A stretch of DNA of 16,253 nucleotides, from contig URND01000066.1 of assembly GCA_900549105.1 (NCBI GenBank), positions 1 to 16,253 on the forward strand. Reading direction: 5' to 3'. Numbering within the stretch: position 1 is the first letter of the stretch; every line of letters begins with the position of its first letter. The notes below the pieces were generated by a model, which was not told where the DNA came from, ran no database searches, and saw only the letters and a list, made by a program, of their open reading frames with translations. Shown here one piece after another: positions 15,224-16,253 of this stretch. Position numbers and translations under genes: made by a program. Origin of the DNA: an uncultured Eubacteriales bacterium. Its GTDB lineage: Bacteria; Bacillota; Clostridia; Lachnospirales; Lachnospiraceae.

Positions 15224-15248
15224 TAACAGCCCAGCTTGCCGGCTGTTA
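15224..15248 (+). other. Stem-loop just after hbd
   Basis: TAACAGCC (15224-15231) pairs with GGCTGTTA (15241-15248) around a 9-nt loop. No run of T follows, so it is more likely an RNA-stabilising or processing hairpin than a complete terminator. Confidence 0.5.
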
Positions 15249-15270
15249 ATATTGAAAACATATAAGGTTG

Positions 15271-15340
15271 ATAAAGGAATAAAAAACCAAACTCCTTAAA
15301 ATGCCTCCCCCGATAAGACGGGGAGAGCCTTCCTTTATTA
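15271..15340 (+). terminator. Probable intrinsic terminator, possibly leaky, between hbd and the third acyl-CoA dehydrogenase
   Basis: CTCCCC (15305-15310) pairs with GGGGAG (15320-15325). The hairpin is followed within a few bases by TTCCTTTATTATT. A wider stem pairs ATAAAGGAA (15271-15279) with TTCCTTTAT (15330-15338), enclosing the first. The left arm could instead pair with TCCTT at 15293-15297. The 3' T-rich tract makes termination plausible, but interruptions suggest partial read-through. Confidence 0.5.
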
Positions 15341-15349
15341 TTCATAGGG

Positions 15350-15378
15350 GCCCTGTAATTTTGCACCAATTGCAGGGC
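15350..15378 (+). other. Strong leader hairpin before the third acyl-CoA dehydrogenase
   Basis: GCCCTGTAATT (15350-15360) pairs with AATTGCAGGGC (15368-15378) over 11 positions, one of them a G-U, around a 7-nt loop. It ends 43 bp before the ATG at 15422 and leaves the ribosome binding site free. No T tract follows. It may stabilise the 5' end of a processed transcript. Confidence 0.5.
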
Positions 15379-15421
15379 TTCTGAATTTGAAAAGTGTTTA
15401 TTGAGAGCGGAGGAGATAACC

Positions 15422-16253
15422 ATGGCATATATTTGTACAGAGGAAACACAGGAATTAATTGATGCGGTTCGTGAATTCTGCGATAATGAGGTAAAAGAAC
15501 AAGCAAAAGAATATGACCGAACCGGAGAATGGCCGCAGGAAATTTATGATAAAGCAATGGAGATGCAGCTTCATATGCTGGATATACCGGAGGAATATGG
15601 CGGTCTTGGATTGGATAAGTTGTCTGTTGCTGCAATTCTTGAGGAGATGGCAAAGGCGGATGCCGGATTTGCGGTGACCCTTTCTGTCAACAATATTGGA
15701 TTGAAATCAGTATTTCTTGTCGGAACAGAGGCGCAGAAGAAAAAATTTTGCGATACTATTATATCAGGCAGATTCACCGGCTTTGCATTGACAGAGCCCC
15801 AGGCCGGTTCGGATGCGGGCGCCGGACGAACAACAGCTAAAAAAGATGGCGACAGCTATATTTTAAACGGCCGGAAATGCTTTATCACTAACGGCGGTGT
15901 GGCTGGAATTTATATAGTGACGGCCATGACGGATAGAAGCAAAGGCGTTAAAGGAATGAGTGCATTTCTTGTGGAGGATGGTACGCCCGGTTTTACCTAT
16001 GGAAAACATGAGGATAAAATGGGTATTCGGGGTTCCCGGACCTGCGACCTTGTTTTTGACGATTGCCGTATTCCGGCAGAAAACCTTCTCGGCAAGGAAG
16101 GAGAAGGGTTTAAGATTGCTATGCAGACTTTAGACGTAAGTCGTGCGTTCATTGGCTGCATTGCGGTAGGAATTGCTCAGAGAGCTATGGAGGAAGCCAT
16201 TGCCTATGGCAAAAGCCGAATTCAGTTTGGTAAGCCGATTGTCAGCAATCAGG
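15422..16253 (+). CDS. Acyl-CoA dehydrogenase, 5' part (gene runs off the window and continues at base 1)
   Basis: These 277 codons plus one base encode the N-terminal two thirds of an acyl-CoA dehydrogenase. The signature ALTEPQAGSD lies at 122-131, KMGIRGSRTCDLVFDDCRIP follows in the beta domain, and the final visible FAD segment is SRIQFGKPIVSNQ. GGAGGAG (15409-15415) lies 6 bp before the ATG. Codon 260 starts at 16199, exactly where the 55-base repeat of the window's start begins, so the frame continues into 1-363 and yields 379 residues. It resembles the dehydrogenase at 5865 more than the divergent one at 428. It follows the hairpin-rich gap with no promoter I can recognise, so it is probably expressed by read-through or from a processed transcript. 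Confidence 0.93.
   Translation, partial: MAYICTEETQELIDAVREFCDNEVKEQAKEYDRTGEWPQEIYDKAMEMQLHMLDIPEEYGGLGLDKLSVAAILEEMAKADAGFAVTLSVNNIGLKSVFLVGTEAQKKKFCDTIISGRFTGFALTEPQAGSDAGAGRTTAKKDGDSYILNGRKCFITNGGVAGIYIVTAMTDRSKGVKGMSAFLVEDGTPGFTYGKHEDKMGIRGSRTCDLVFDDCRIPAENLLGKEGEGFKIAMQTLDVSRAFIGCIAVGIAQRAMEEAIAYGKSRIQFGKPIVSNQ
16199..16253. repeat. 55-bp terminal direct repeat, copy 2 (copy 1 is bases 1-55)
   Basis: All 55 bases are identical to 1-55 and lie in the same orientation and reading frame inside an acyl-CoA dehydrogenase gene. Exact end overlap of this kind is typical of a circular contig, or a graph loop, reported with one overlap length retained. The unique length is 16,198 bp. Confidence 0.97.

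Noticed and set aside
15252..15296. A promoter for the third acyl-CoA dehydrogenase (TTGAAA at 15252, TTGATA at 15268)
   Set aside because: Neither has a credible -10 box at 16-18 bp spacing.
1..16253. tRNA or rRNA genes, CRISPR arrays, insertion sequences, toxin-antitoxin or phage genes
   Set aside because: No cloverleaf-like segment, regularly spaced repeats, transposase or phage motifs were seen. Nearly all the sequence is occupied by the recognised enzymes.

Overview
This window looks like a catabolic/fermentative island from an anaerobic Firmicute of the class Clostridia, most likely a gut Lachnospiraceae-type organism. The reasons are strong AGGAGG-type ribosome binding sites, very A/T-rich intergenic DNA, sigma-A-like promoters, and clostridial-style genes: Bcd with EtfBA, an oxygen-sensitive 2-hydroxyacyl-CoA dehydratase with its ATP-dependent activator, and a Pct-like CoA-transferase. 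I cannot assign genus or species from the sequence alone.

Layout. A divergent promoter region at 2900-3251 drives two transcripts. Leftward (minus strand) come a multidomain regulator (wHTH-DRTGG-CBS-hotdog, 1592-2899) and a divergent acyl-CoA dehydrogenase (428-1576). Rightward runs a tightly packed operon of about 12 kb: crotonase, EtfB, EtfA, acyl-CoA dehydrogenase, GntP-type permease, CoA-transferase, 2-hydroxyacyl-CoA dehydratase alpha and beta, dehydratase activator, thiolase and 3-hydroxyacyl-CoA dehydrogenase (3252-15210). After a hairpin-rich gap of about 210 bp, a third acyl-CoA dehydrogenase starts at 15422.

The last 55 bases (16199-16253) are identical to the first 55 (1-55). The acyl-CoA dehydrogenase cut by the right edge continues in frame at the left edge (1-363), giving a normal 379-residue protein. 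The contig therefore closes into a 16,198-bp circle. In that circle both transcripts start at the divergent promoter and meet at a strong bidirectional terminator (369-420). No replication, partition, mobilisation or recombination gene is present. The circle is therefore best read as a tandemly repeated or excised chromosomal segment, or as an assembly-graph loop, rather than a conventional plasmid.

How the genes may work together (inference). A hydroxy acid is imported by the permease, activated by the CoA-transferase, and dehydrated by HadBC after HadI primes it, giving a trans-2-enoyl-CoA. That intermediate can be reduced by the acyl-CoA dehydrogenases with EtfAB. It can also be hydrated by crotonase, oxidised by the 3-hydroxyacyl-CoA dehydrogenase and cleaved by thiolase to acetyl-CoA. 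This would be a self-contained redox-balanced fermentation of a 2-hydroxy acid. Run with thiolase in the condensing direction, the same genes could instead support lactate-driven propionate/valerate or butyrate formation. The regulator's CBS and hotdog domains suggest control by adenine nucleotides and an acyl-CoA.
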